Shown: positions 27,275 to 36,424, counted from the stretch's first letter. The stretch: 64,000 nucleotides of DNA from Eubacterium sp. (GCA_022794015.1 JAAWDZ010000053.1:1-64000); one strand, 5' to 3'. Program-made: numbers and translations. The notes: generated by a model from the letters alone, not told the origin.

Positions 27275-28546
27275 ATGGGTAATATTGCAATTAAGGTCGA
27301 GCAGGTGAGCAAGGTTTACCGTCTGTATGACCGTCAGAGGGAACGGTTAAAGGATGCGTTAAACCTGACAAAAAAGAAGTGCTACCGGGAGCATTTTGCT
27401 CTGGATAAGCTGGACTTTGAAATAAAAAAGGGAGAAACGGTCGGCATTATCGGTACGAACGGTTCGGGAAAATCAACGATATTAAAAATTATCACCGGGG
27501 TGTTAAACCCGACCGGAGGTCAGGTTATGGTGGACGGCAGGATTTCTGCTCTTTTGGAGCTTGGCGCGGGATTTAATATGGAATACACCGGAGTTGAAAA
27601 CGTGTATTTAAACGGAACGATGATTGGATTTACCGACGAGGAAATTGACGAGCGGCTTTCGGATATTCTGGAATTTGCAGATATTGGGGAATTTGTCAAC
27701 CAGCCGGTCAAGACATATTCCTCCGGAATGTTTGTGCGCCTGGCATTTGCAGTTGCAATTAATATCGATCCGGAAATTTTGATTGTAGACGAGGCGCTTT
27801 CGGTGGGTGATGTGTTTTTCCAGTCGAAGTGCTACCATAAATTTGAAGAATTTAAAAAAATGGGCAAGACCATTTTATTTGTCAGTCATGATCTGGGCAG
27901 CATTACAAAATACTGCGACCGGGCGATTCTTTTAAACAAAGGGCACAAGCTGTTTGAGGGGACGCCAAAGGAAGCAGTGGATCTGTATAAGCGGGTTCTG
28001 GTAAACCAGTTGGATGATGACGGCAAAGAATTGCCGGAAGGACGTTCGGTTTGGGATCAGGGCGGCGGTAAGGAGCTCTGGCGCAGCACGCTGCCGCTCA
28101 ATCCGGAGGTACTTGAGTATGGGAGCAAAAAGGCGGAGATTGTTGATTTTGCGTTTATGGACGCAAACGGACGTTACAGTAATGTAATTGAAAAGGGAAC
28201 GGAGATGACCGTGAAGATGAAAGTGCTCTTTCATGAGGATATCGCGGAGCCCATTTTTGCGTTTTCGTTTAAAAATTTGCTGGGGATTGAGCTTTGCGGA
28301 ACAAATACGATGTTTGAGAAAATAGAAATTACGCCCAAACGTGCCGGGGATGTGCAGGTAGTTTCGTTTACGCAGAAGATGGATCTGCAGGGAGGGGAAT
28401 ATCTGCTGTCGCTGGGATGTACGGGATATCCGCACGGGGAGTTTACAGTGTACCACAGGCTGTATGACGTCTGTAACCTGACAGTGGTTTCGACGAAGAA
28501 CACGGTGGGGTATTATGATATGAACACAAGGATCTTTGTGGAGTAG
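27275..28546 (+). CDS. Polysaccharide ABC exporter ATPase with Wzt-type C-terminal domain, system 1
   Basis: 423 residues from ATG 27275 (AAGGAG 9 nt upstream); a longer frame overlapping the permease is rejected. Walker A GTNGSGKST (about 60-68), signature YSSGM (about 148-152), Walker B EILIVDEALSVGD (about 166-178). Residues 250-423 form an added domain like the carbohydrate-binding C-terminus of Wzt, which in the Escherichia coli O9a system reads the chain-end cap before export. The downstream methyltransferase/kinase-like protein fits such a cap-recognition scheme. Confidence 0.9.
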   Translation: MGNIAIKVEQVSKVYRLYDRQRERLKDALNLTKKKCYREHFALDKLDFEIKKGETVGIIGTNGSGKSTILKIITGVLNPTGGQVMVDGRISALLELGAGFNMEYTGVENVYLNGTMIGFTDEEIDERLSDILEFADIGEFVNQPVKTYSSGMFVRLAFAVAINIDPEILIVDEALSVGDVFFQSKCYHKFEEFKKMGKTILFVSHDLGSITKYCDRAILLNKGHKLFEGTPKEAVDLYKRVLVNQLDDDGKELPEGRSVWDQGGGKELWRSTLPLNPEVLEYGSKKAEIVDFAFMDANGRYSNVIEKGTEMTVKMKVLFHEDIAEPIFAFSFKNLLGIELCGTNTMFEKIEITPKRAGDVQVVSFTQKMDLQGGEYLLSLGCTGYPHGEFTVYHRLYDVCNLTVVSTKNTVGYYDMNTRIFVE

Positions 28547-28655
28547 CGTAATTAGTGACAGATCCGCCAAACCGGCGGCTTGTGTGCATGACAAAGCCTG
28601 TAACCGTGCGTTTTATGAAACTGCTGCAATTTGAAAATGAGAGGGAGTGAGAACG

Positions 28656-29006
28656 TTGTATGCAATGTTGATTTTAAACCTGATTGTGCCGTTTGTTATG
28701 ATATTGGTTGGAACGTTTTTAAAGCGGCATCCGGTCAAAGATATGAAATCGCATAACGGCTATGACACACCGACTTCCCGCAAGTCGCAGGAACACTGGG
28801 ACTTTGCGCAGAGCATTGCGCCGGATATATTTATCGGTATTGGGAAAATCACAGGGATCGCAGAGCTTGTTTTAAGCCTGTTTTTGTTTGTATGTAAGAT
28901 TCCGGTGGATATTGCTTTGTATGTGGGGCTTGGGATTGGAATCTGTTTTCTGATTTTGGGATTTATGGTCACGGAAAAAAGAATAAAAGACAGATTTGCA
29001 GGTTGA
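28656..29006 (+). CDS. Small SdpI/YhfL-like membrane protein
   Basis: 116 residues from TTG 28656 (GAGGGAG 8 nt upstream); GTG 28647 overlaps the ribosome site and ATG 28665 is more distant. There is a membrane helix at the N-terminus, a polar segment NGYDTPTSRKSQEHWDFAQ (about 34-52) and two more helices. The Gly-Tyr-x-Thr-Pro, Ser and Trp pattern resembles the SdpI immunity-protein C-terminal domain. Its role in a polysaccharide operon is unknown; membrane stress or immunity is only a family-based guess. It overlaps or abuts the next gene. Confidence 0.65.
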   Translation: MYAMLILNLIVPFVMILVGTFLKRHPVKDMKSHNGYDTPTSRKSQEHWDFAQSIAPDIFIGIGKITGIAELVLSLFLFVCKIPVDIALYVGLGIGICFLILGFMVTEKRIKDRFAG

Positions 29007-29028
29007 ATATGCAGAAGGCGGATTGACT

Positions 29029-30996
29029 ATGGGAAACGCCGAAATTGCGGGAAGGATGCGCTGCGGGAGTAACAGTTCATGTTGCCCGTCAGATATGTTT
29101 GGGTGTTATGTGGAGGAATCCGGAATGGATGTTTTTAGGGAATCGTATTTAAGGGCGAATATTATTGCGTGGCTTCCGATTGAGAGGAAGGAGAGCGTTT
29201 TATATATAGGAAAAGAGGATGTAGCTGCCGCGAAGTTTAGAGAAATGTCAGGGGATGTCGTTTGTGTTGCGCAGGCGGGGAAGATTCCGGTGGATGGCAA
29301 ATTTGATTATATTATTTGCCTGGGGAATATTTCAAAAACGGATGCAGGAGTTTTTGCCGCTCATTTGAAGAGTTCAGGCAGGCTGGTGCTCGCGGTAGAG
29401 AATGCTTATGGGCTGAAGTATCTGGCCGGCGTAAAAGAAATCGGCTCAAAAGAATATTTTGGGGCGGTGGAAGCAGTGGAAGGATCTGTTGGATGGACAA
29501 AGGAAGAGATTGCCCGGAATTTGACCGATGCAGGGTTTTTGGGGCAAAGGTTTTATTATCCGTTTCCGGATTTTGAGATTGCTATGAGTATTTATTCGGA
29601 TGAGTATTTACCGAAGGCAGGGGAACTGATCGATCAGATTGGGAATTTTGATGCAGAACGGCTGGTTTTATTTGATGAAGTCAGGGCGGCAGATGCTCTG
29701 GTTACAAGGCAAAAGTTTCCGGAGTTTTCCAGCTCGTATCTGATTGTGGCAGAAAAAGAAGTTTCCAGTCCGGTTTTGAATCAGTTTGGAGAAGATATTT
29801 TGTTTGTAAAGTTTTCAAATGACAGAGGGCTTTTGCGCAATATCCGTACGTATATTACCAGATCACAGGATGGAACACGACATTTGATCAAGGCGGCGGA
29901 TACAAAGGCGGCAAATCCGCATCTTAAGGATCTGGAAAAGAAGGCAAAGCAGCTTTGCAATTTGTATGAAAACAGTCGGTTTTTGATCAATGCGTGTCGG
30001 CAAAGAGAAGACGGGATGGTATTTGAATTTCTTTGTGGGCAGACAATGGAGGAGATCCTGGATCGTATGTTAGCAGAAGGGGCATATGAGAGGGCAAGAG
30101 AGACTTTGCTTGAGATTCTGACGGAGATTGGAAACTGCAGCAGGCTGCAGGAGTTTCACATGTCAGAAGATTTTGAGAGGGTATTTGGAAATCCGGGGCT
30201 TAAGGAAGGGCTTCTGGCGGCTTCGGTGAGTGATATAGACATGATTTTGCCGAATATTCTGGTCGATGGGGACGGGAGATGGAATGTAATTGATTATGAG
30301 TGGTCGTTTCATTTCCCGGTTCCGGTGCATTTTATTATGTACCGCTGTATCCGGTATTATGCAGAGACTACAGAGGAGCGCAGACGGATGGACGCGGGAA
30401 GCCTGTATGAAAAAGTCGGAATTACAGAAGAGGAGCTGGCGGCATATGAGCATATGGAAGAGGCTTTTCAGGAGTATGTGCTGGACGGGCATATCCCAAT
30501 GCGTCAGCTTTACAAGGAATATGGAATGCCGGCGTACCATATCAGCAGTATTTTAAATATAGTAGACGAGCAGGAGCGCAGGCGGGCGCTGCAGGTCTAT
30601 TTTGACAGAGGAAATGGTTTTTCGGAAGAGGAGAGTGTATTTTATCACAGTAAGGCTTTGGACGGTACGTACAAGCTGGAAATTCCGGTAGGGGAAGATG
30701 TGAAACAGCTGCGGATTGATCCGGGCAGTCAGGCCTGTACAGTGGATATCGCGCAGCTTTGCTGGAAAGCAGGAGCAGGCGGTACTTTGGATTTTATCAG
30801 CAATGGGCACAGGCTCACAGCGGGGATGTATCTGTTTGATACGGAGGATCCAAATCTTTTAATTATGCAGGTTCCGGCAGGGAAGAAAACGTTGCTTTTG
30901 GATATGCGCATTGATTCTATGAGTCTTGCCGCCGCAGAATGGATTGCACCGAAAATTGATGCAAAGTACAGACTTAAGAAAATGTGGAAAAAATAG
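29029..30996 (+). CDS. Methyltransferase-like plus kinase-like protein, possible WbdD-style chain modifier
   Basis: About 655 residues. Residues 30-200 resemble a class I methyltransferase (FDYIICLGNI, GRLVLAVENAYGLKYLAG), but the SAM loop is degenerate (VLYIGKEDVAAA, no GxGxG). Residues 245-480 look like an aminoglycoside-kinase/protein-kinase fold: a candidate beta-3 lysine in HLIKAADTKAA, then NILVDGDGRWNVIDYEWSF with catalytic-loop Asn and a DYE in place of DFG. The last 120 residues appear beta-rich. This order matches WbdD, which caps O9a chains, but homology is not shown. The start is uncertain: ATG 29029, or ATG 29125 with GGAGG 8 nt upstream; a repeat end (29069-29079) lies between. 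Confidence 0.7.
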   Translation: MGNAEIAGRMRCGSNSSCCPSDMFGCYVEESGMDVFRESYLRANIIAWLPIERKESVLYIGKEDVAAAKFREMSGDVVCVAQAGKIPVDGKFDYIICLGNISKTDAGVFAAHLKSSGRLVLAVENAYGLKYLAGVKEIGSKEYFGAVEAVEGSVGWTKEEIARNLTDAGFLGQRFYYPFPDFEIAMSIYSDEYLPKAGELIDQIGNFDAERLVLFDEVRAADALVTRQKFPEFSSSYLIVAEKEVSSPVLNQFGEDILFVKFSNDRGLLRNIRTYITRSQDGTRHLIKAADTKAANPHLKDLEKKAKQLCNLYENSRFLINACRQREDGMVFEFLCGQTMEEILDRMLAEGAYERARETLLEILTEIGNCSRLQEFHMSEDFERVFGNPGLKEGLLAASVSDIDMILPNILVDGDGRWNVIDYEWSFHFPVPVHFIMYRCIRYYAETTEERRRMDAGSLYEKVGITEEELAAYEHMEEAFQEYVLDGHIPMRQLYKEYGMPAYHISSILNIVDEQERRRALQVYFDRGNGFSEEESVFYHSKALDGTYKLEIPVGEDVKQLRIDPGSQACTVDIAQLCWKAGAGGTLDFISNGHRLTAGMYLFDTEDPNLLIMQVPAGKKTLLLDMRIDSMSLAAAEWIAPKIDAKYRLKKMWKK

Positions 30997-31006
30997 AGAG
31001 GTTTCT

Positions 31007-32377
31007 ATGGGAATGTCTTCATCATTAAAAACCAAACGTATGATTATGTTCTGGGCAAAGCTGTTTATCGTGCTTTTGCAGACGTGGATTTACGGTTGGC
31101 TCTGGTTTCATTATTACAAGGATATGATGCCGGTAGAATACTGGAATCGCGGTAACTGGGTGATTATCGCTTTATATGGACTGTTTATTATTGTGTTTTC
31201 CAGAGCATTCGGGGCGCTTAAAGTCGGATACTTAAAGACGTGGGATATTATGTATTCTCAGGTGCTGACTATTTTCTGCGTCAACGGCGTAACCTATTTG
31301 CAGCTCTCTCTCATCAACGGTGACTGGAAGTTTCTTGAAAACAGTGAACCGATGTTTGGGCTTTGTCTGGTGGATTTTGTACTGGTATTGCTCTGGGCGC
31401 TTTTTATGCGTTGGATTTATGCTTTTATCTATCCTCCGCATGAAATGCTGCTGATATATGGGGATATCAGTCCAAATGCAATTATTCGAAAACTGGAATC
31501 CCGTAAGGATAAATATCATGTCAAGGAGAAGGTGGCGTTAAGCGCCGGGGCGGATACTATTTACGAGAGGATTTTACAATATGATGCGGTTTTAATTGGG
31601 GATATTATGGCAGAAGACCGGAACCGGTTCATTAAATTTTGTTTTGAAAAAAATATCCGCTGCTACACGATTCCGAAAATATCCGATATTATGATCCGCA
31701 ATTCTGAAAGCATTGATTTATTTGACTCGCCGCTGCTGTTGTTCCGTAACAACGGCCTGACTTACCGGCAGATGTTTGTAAAACGTACGATGGATATTGT
31801 AATTTCACTGGCTGGGATAGTGCTTGCGTCCCCGGTGATGCTTTTAATCGCAATTTGTATCAAATTATATGACGGTGGTCCGGTATTTTACAAACAGAAA
31901 CGTCAGACCAAAGACGGCAGAGAATTTGATATTCTGAAATTCAGAAGTATGATTGTAGATTCCGAAAGGCATGGGGCAAGGCTTGCAAAAGAACATGACG
32001 ACAGGATTACACCAGTTGGCAGGGTAATACGCCGGCTGCACTTTGACGAGCTGCCGCAGCTTTTCAATATACTGGCAGGAGATATGGCATTTGTGGGGCC
32101 GCGGCCGGAGCGGACAGAAATTACAGAGCAGTATACGAAAAAAATTCCGGAGTTTCCGCTGCGTTTAAAGGTAAAAGCGGGACTGACCGGCTATGCACAG
32201 GTGTATGGACAGTACAATACGGTTCCCTACGATAAGCTGAAGCTGGATCTGACATATATTACCAATTATTCAGTCTGGCTGGATATTAAACTGATTATAT
32301 TGACGGTGAAAATATTATCCCAAAAAGAGAAATCCGAAGGAGTAGATGATGCACAGAAAACGGCTCTTAAGGAGTGA
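31007..32377 (+). CDS. Polyprenyl-phosphate sugar-1-phosphate transferase (WbaP/CpsE-like)
   Basis: Initiates glycan assembly by moving a sugar-1-phosphate from a nucleotide sugar to undecaprenyl phosphate. 456 residues from ATG 31007; the longer frame from 30926 overlaps the previous gene. Four N-terminal helices (to about 140), a nucleotide-sugar-like middle domain, one helix near 275-295 and the catalytic domain with GGPVFYKQKR, LKFRSM, HFDELPQLFNIL and FVGPRPE. The sugar is unknown; long WbaP-type enzymes often use galactose or glucose. It is one of two initiating transferases in the window (other at 47567). Confidence 0.9.
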   Translation: MGMSSSLKTKRMIMFWAKLFIVLLQTWIYGWLWFHYYKDMMPVEYWNRGNWVIIALYGLFIIVFSRAFGALKVGYLKTWDIMYSQVLTIFCVNGVTYLQLSLINGDWKFLENSEPMFGLCLVDFVLVLLWALFMRWIYAFIYPPHEMLLIYGDISPNAIIRKLESRKDKYHVKEKVALSAGADTIYERILQYDAVLIGDIMAEDRNRFIKFCFEKNIRCYTIPKISDIMIRNSESIDLFDSPLLLFRNNGLTYRQMFVKRTMDIVISLAGIVLASPVMLLIAICIKLYDGGPVFYKQKRQTKDGREFDILKFRSMIVDSERHGARLAKEHDDRITPVGRVIRRLHFDELPQLFNILAGDMAFVGPRPERTEITEQYTKKIPEFPLRLKVKAGLTGYAQVYGQYNTVPYDKLKLDLTYITNYSVWLDIKLIILTVKILSQKEKSEGVDDAQKTALKE

Positions 32378-32796
32378 GGTGTTTGGATGAAGGGGGCCGT
32401 CAGGGAGAATCCGGGGCAGAGTGTGGCGTGGGGTTTTCAGGTGTTTGAAAAGTGTGGTTTGTGTGCAGCGGGCAGTTGGTCAGAGTATTGTGTTTAGTTT
32501 TGGAGCAATCTAACCAGAAACCAGAAAACTGAAACTAAGAATAAATGAAATCCAAAACAGACTGCGTACAGCTCTGAACAGGCACCCCCTAAATGTTTTA
32601 GAGAACGTAGTCCGGCAGAGGGCAAGTCATAATCGCGCCATGGACGGCGCGTTTATGACGGTTGCGTCCGCATACAGCTACACAAAGCGGGATACTTTAG
32701 ACCTTTTTAATCCCGGAACACAGCCCCGTCTGCACATCCTGCCCTCTGCCGGACGTATGCTTCATCGAAAATATGCTTTGTTGGAAAGGAAAGAGG
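32378..32796. other. 419-bp gene-free region after the initiating transferase
   Basis: I see no supported gene. The region contains the 145-bp inverted-repeat element at 32610-32754 and an otherwise unstructured stretch (32378-32609). A 63-codon frame inside it (from 32640) lacks a ribosome site and family features. Confidence 0.55.
32610..32754. repeat. 145-bp element with 15-bp terminal inverted repeats
   Basis: Perfect ends GTCCGGCAGAGGGCA (32610-32624) and TGCCCTCTGCCGGAC (32740-32754). Inside is a hairpin built from GTCATAA/TTATGAC and GCGCC/GGCGC arms with an ATGGAC loop (32626-32659 or so), then a GGGAT...ATCCC stem. The length equals the two GTAACAG-type elements exactly, but the sequence is unrelated. 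It may be another MITE-like or structured intergenic element. Confidence 0.7.
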
Positions 32797-33558
32797 ATGG
32801 GTATGATTTCTGTTGTTATTCCGACCTATAATTGCAGACAATATATTGAAAAGGCAGTGAGATCTGCTTTGCTGCAGACGATACAGGAGGAGCTGGAGGT
32901 AATTGTGATTGACGATGCATCCACGGACGGCACAAAGGAAGCGATCGGGCAGATAGCGGCAGAAGCGGCAGAAATTCCGCACAGAAGCTTTGTTTATTAT
33001 TGCAGCGAAGTGAATTTGGGGGTGGCGGAGGCGAGGAATACGGGGATTCGCATGGCTAAGGGAGAGCTTTTGGCATTTTTGGATGCAGATGACTGGTGGG
33101 ATTTGGATAAATTGGAAAAACAGGCGGGGTTGCTTAGAAAAACGGGGGCGCAGCTTGTCTATAGCGGCAGGGAGCTTATGCAGTGTGACGGGCAGCCTTT
33201 GGGGAAAGTAATTGGGGTTCCTGAGACGACGACGTATCGGAATCTGCTGCGTACCAACTGTATTCCCTGTTCGTCGGTGTTAATGAGGACGGCGACAGCG
33301 AGAGAATTTTATATGTGCCATGATGAGCTGCATGAGGATTATATTCTCTGGCTGCGTATATTGCAAAAATACGGTCAGGCATACGGAATAGATGAGCCGC
33401 TGCTGAAATCCAGATTGTCTGCAGGCGGAAAGTCCAGAAACAAATTGAAATCTGCTAAAATGCATTACGGAGTATATAAGTATATGGGGATTGGGCCCTG
33501 GAAAGCAGCCTGGCTCTTTTTGTGTTATGCAGTGAATGGGGTGAAGAAATATCGATAA
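32797..33558 (+). CDS. GT2 family glycosyltransferase
   Basis: 253 residues from ATG 32797, with AAAGGA 6 nt upstream. GT-A motifs: ISVVIPTYNCRQYIEKAV at the start, VIDDASTDGT (about 35-44) and FLDADDWWDLDKL (about 93-105). This stretch is typical of cell-wall and capsule glycosyltransferases. There is a short basic C-terminus and no membrane helix. The acceptor and donor are unknown. It is followed by a promoter and the second ABC exporter. Confidence 0.88.
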   Translation: MGMISVVIPTYNCRQYIEKAVRSALLQTIQEELEVIVIDDASTDGTKEAIGQIAAEAAEIPHRSFVYYCSEVNLGVAEARNTGIRMAKGELLAFLDADDWWDLDKLEKQAGLLRKTGAQLVYSGRELMQCDGQPLGKVIGVPETTTYRNLLRTNCIPCSSVLMRTATAREFYMCHDELHEDYILWLRILQKYGQAYGIDEPLLKSRLSAGGKSRNKLKSAKMHYGVYKYMGIGPWKAAWLFLCYAVNGVKKYR

Positions 33559-33569
33559 GTGGGTTAATA

Positions 33570-33597
33570 TTGAAAAATAGTAGAAATGTGGTAAAAT
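33570..33597 (+). promoter_or_regulatory. Sigma-A-like promoter of exporter system 2
   Basis: TTGAAA (33570-33575), a 16-bp spacer and TAAAAT (33592-33597), 46 bp before the permease start. Confidence 0.6.
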
Positions 33598-33643
33598 ATG
33601 TGATATACTTTTTCGGGTTTATAGTTTGTATGGAGGAAGTGTA

Positions 33644-34435
33644 ATGAAAAGATTTTGGAGTGATCTAAAAAAACACAATGGATATGCATTATATGCAGCC
33701 AAGGCAGAATTGAAGGCGGAAGTAGCCAGCTCCTATTTAAACTGGGTCTGGTGGGTGCTGGAGCCGTTATGTTTTATGATTATTTATTCAATTGTTTTTG
33801 GCTATATTTTTAATGCAAAAGAGAAAAATTTCTCGCTGTTTATTTTTATCGGTATTACGGCATGGGATTTCTTTAGCCGGAATCTACGCAACAGTGTCCG
33901 GATGGTAAAAAGAAATAAGCCGATTGTTTCGAAAGTTTATATGCCCAAATTTATACTGATTTTGTCGAAAATGTATGTGAATGGCTTTAAAATGGTAATT
34001 TCTTTTGGGATTATTGTGATTATGCTGGCCATTTACCGGGTGCCGGTTACCGTGAATATTGTGCTGGTTATTCCGCTGTTGGTTATTTTATGGATTCTGT
34101 CGTTTGGATTGATGTGCATATTGCTCCATTTTGGTGTTTTTATTGACGATTTATCCAATATTATCAATCTTCTTTTAAAGTTTGTTTTTTATATGACAGG
34201 TATTTTTTATAATATAGAAACGCGTATTGGCAAGAAAAGTCCGATGCTCGGAAGTCTGGTCGGCGAATGTAATCCAATGGCCTATCTTATCATTTCTTTT
34301 CGAAAGGTAATTTTATACGGAGAAAGGCCGAAGTTTATTTTGATTGCGGTATGGTTTGTGGTTTCGTGCCTCATATCCATATACGGCATCCAGTTGATAT
34401 ATAAAAATGAAAACAGTTATGTGAAGGTGATATAA
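33644..34435 (+). CDS. Teichoic-acid/polysaccharide ABC exporter permease (TagG-like), system 2
   Basis: 263 residues from ATG 33644, with GGAGGAAG upstream. Six predicted helices of the ABC-2 type; YLNWVWWVLEPLCFMIIYS precedes helix 1, and the C-terminus (YKNENSYVKVI) lacks the HFADVL ending of the other two permeases. Its stop overlaps the ATPase start by one base (TAATG), so the two are coupled. The downstream CDP-glycerol-phosphotransferase-like genes and LicD suggest a teichoic-acid-like substrate. Confidence 0.9.
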   Translation: MKRFWSDLKKHNGYALYAAKAELKAEVASSYLNWVWWVLEPLCFMIIYSIVFGYIFNAKEKNFSLFIFIGITAWDFFSRNLRNSVRMVKRNKPIVSKVYMPKFILILSKMYVNGFKMVISFGIIVIMLAIYRVPVTVNIVLVIPLLVILWILSFGLMCILLHFGVFIDDLSNIINLLLKFVFYMTGIFYNIETRIGKKSPMLGSLVGECNPMAYLIISFRKVILYGERPKFILIAVWFVVSCLISIYGIQLIYKNENSYVKVI

Positions 34436-35169
34436 TGAGTGAGAAGACAAGTGCAATCAGCGTAAGGAACGTAAGCATCACATATAAATGGATCAAAGCA
34501 TATTCTATTAAGAAAAACCTGCTGCGGCTGAAAAAAGCGAACAATCAGGTTGTGGAAGCTGTGAAAAACGTGTCATTTGAAGTTCCGGAAGGTTCAATTC
34601 TGGGCATTATTGGGAAAAATGGAAGCGGCAAGTCCACAATGTTAAAAGCAATAGCCGGTGTTTTTTCCGCAGATGAAGGAGAGATTGATCTGCATGGACA
34701 TTCTGTTTCCCTGTTGTCAATCGGCGTAGGATTTCAGAAAGAGCTGACAGGACGTGAAAATATTCTGCTATCCGGCCTTCTGCTTGGTTTTGAAGAAAGT
34801 TATGTCAGAGAGAAGATGCAGGAGATTATAGATTTTGCAGAAATCGGGCATTTTATAGATATGCCGGTCAGGACATATTCAAGCGGTATGTATTCTAAAC
34901 TGGCATTTTCTATTACGGCGATTCTTGAAACAGACATTATGCTGGTGGATGAGGTACTAAGCGTTGGAGACCGCAAATTTAAGAAAAAAAGTTTTAAGAA
35001 AATGGAAGAGCTTATCAGTGACAGTCACAGAACGGTGATTATCGTGTCCCACAGCGACGCTTCTCTGAGAAGCTTATGCCAGCAGGTTATGTGGATGCAT
35101 GACGGTCAGATTAAAAAAATCGGGGAAACCAATGAAGTCCTGGATGAATACACGGAATTTATGAAGTAG
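34435..35169 (+). CDS. Polysaccharide ABC exporter ATPase (TagH-like, short), system 2
   Basis: 244 residues: Walker A GKNGSGKST (about 60-68), signature YSSGMYSKLAF, Walker B DIMLVDEVLSVGD. Unlike the ATPases at 27275 and 53331 it ends soon after the ABC domain and has no C-terminal carbohydrate-binding extension. It therefore probably exports its polymer without reading a terminal cap, as in TagGH-type systems. It is translationally coupled to the permease. Confidence 0.92.
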   Translation: MSEKTSAISVRNVSITYKWIKAYSIKKNLLRLKKANNQVVEAVKNVSFEVPEGSILGIIGKNGSGKSTMLKAIAGVFSADEGEIDLHGHSVSLLSIGVGFQKELTGRENILLSGLLLGFEESYVREKMQEIIDFAEIGHFIDMPVRTYSSGMYSKLAFSITAILETDIMLVDEVLSVGDRKFKKKSFKKMEELISDSHRTVIIVSHSDASLRSLCQQVMWMHDGQIKKIGETNEVLDEYTEFMK

Positions 35170-35199
35170 AATGAAGATATCTATGCGGGAGGAATCTTT

Positions 35200-36396
35200 T
35201 TGAGGAGATTTTTAAAAAAGCTTGGGCAGGTAAGTATTTGGGATATCGGACATTTGTTTTTGTTTTTTCTTGCCCTTCTTCCTGCCGGGCTTCTGAGAAA
35301 AAAGCGTCCTCACATGTGGCTTATCTGCGAATACGGACAAGAGGCCAGAGACAATGGATACTGGTTTTACCGTTATGTCAGAGCAGAACATCCCGGACAG
35401 GATATCGTTTATGCGATTACGGCAAATGCTCCTGATGCGAAAAAGGTATCCGGACTTGGAGAAGCCGTTGGTTATGGAAGCTTCAGGCACTGGATATATT
35501 ATCTGGCGGCAGAAGTGAATATCAGTTCGCATAAAGGCGGGAAACCAAATGCGGCGGTATGTTATCTGCTGGAGGTATACGGTGTTCTGAAAAACAGGCG
35601 CGTATTTTTACAGCATGGGATTACAAAGGATTTAGCCGAACTGTTTTTTTATTCCAATACAAAAATGCGTCTGTTTATTTGTGGTGCGAAGCCGGAATAC
35701 GACTATGTCTGCGAAAAATTCGGATATCCGGAAGGATATGTAAAATATACGGGATTTGCCAGATTTGATCGGCTGCTTGAGGCGCATACTGTAAAAAATC
35801 AGGTTCTTCTGGCACCCACCTGGCGCCGCTGGCTGTATGAAGCGTCCAGCGATCCATACAATAATTCGAAAAAAGATCTAAATCAAAGCGAATATGTAAA
35901 GGCTTACCAGAGGCTTTTAAGAAGTTCTGAATTGGAACGGGTATTGGAAGAAAACGGATATGAGCTTGTGTTTTTTCCCCACCGTAATATGACGTCCGTA
36001 TTTGAAAGCGGAATAGAAACCGGAAAATATATTCATATAGAAAACTGGAAGACAAGGGATCTGCAGGAGCTTTTAATGGAGTCCTCTTGCATGATTACGG
36101 ATTATTCCAGTACGGCTATGGATTTTGCTTATATGGACAAGCCGCTGGTTTATTATCAGTTTGATCAGGAGAGGTTCAGGAACGAGCATTTTGAAGAAGG
36201 ATATTTCCATTATGAAAGAGATGGATTTGGTCCGGTGGCAAAGACGGAAAAAGAGCTGCTAAGCCATTTGGAGCAGATATTAAAAGATCCCGTTTCGGCG
36301 GCGGAAGCATATCAGAAAAGAATAGAAGCGTTTTTTCCGTTAAGGGATATGAAAAATAGTGAAAGAATTTATCAGGCGGTAAAAGATATTTTATAA
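35200..36396 (+). CDS. CDP-glycerol glycerophosphotransferase family protein (TagB/TagF-like)
   Basis: Probable membrane-associated transferase of alditol-phosphate units in a teichoic-acid-like polymer. 398 residues from TTG 35200 with GGGAGGAA 5-6 nt upstream. One hydrophobic N-terminal stretch (about 10-28) is followed by the family core: LQHGITKDL (about 138-146), LLAPTWRRWL (about 203-212) and ITDYSSTAMDFAYMDKPLVY (about 298-317). It follows the exporter pair and is probably in the same operon. The actual donor (CDP-glycerol, CDP-ribitol or other) cannot be told from sequence. Confidence 0.88.
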   Translation: MRRFLKKLGQVSIWDIGHLFLFFLALLPAGLLRKKRPHMWLICEYGQEARDNGYWFYRYVRAEHPGQDIVYAITANAPDAKKVSGLGEAVGYGSFRHWIYYLAAEVNISSHKGGKPNAAVCYLLEVYGVLKNRRVFLQHGITKDLAELFFYSNTKMRLFICGAKPEYDYVCEKFGYPEGYVKYTGFARFDRLLEAHTVKNQVLLAPTWRRWLYEASSDPYNNSKKDLNQSEYVKAYQRLLRSSELERVLEENGYELVFFPHRNMTSVFESGIETGKYIHIENWKTRDLQELLMESSCMITDYSSTAMDFAYMDKPLVYYQFDQERFRNEHFEEGYFHYERDGFGPVAKTEKELLSHLEQILKDPVSAAEAYQKRIEAFFPLRDMKNSERIYQAVKDIL

Positions 36397-36424
36397 AGGC
36401 TGAACTGTGTTATATTTCACACCC

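Noticed and set aside
32640-32831. 63-codon open frame in the gap before the GT2 gene
   Set aside because: It lies mostly within the 145-bp inverted-repeat element and has no ribosome site or recognisable features.
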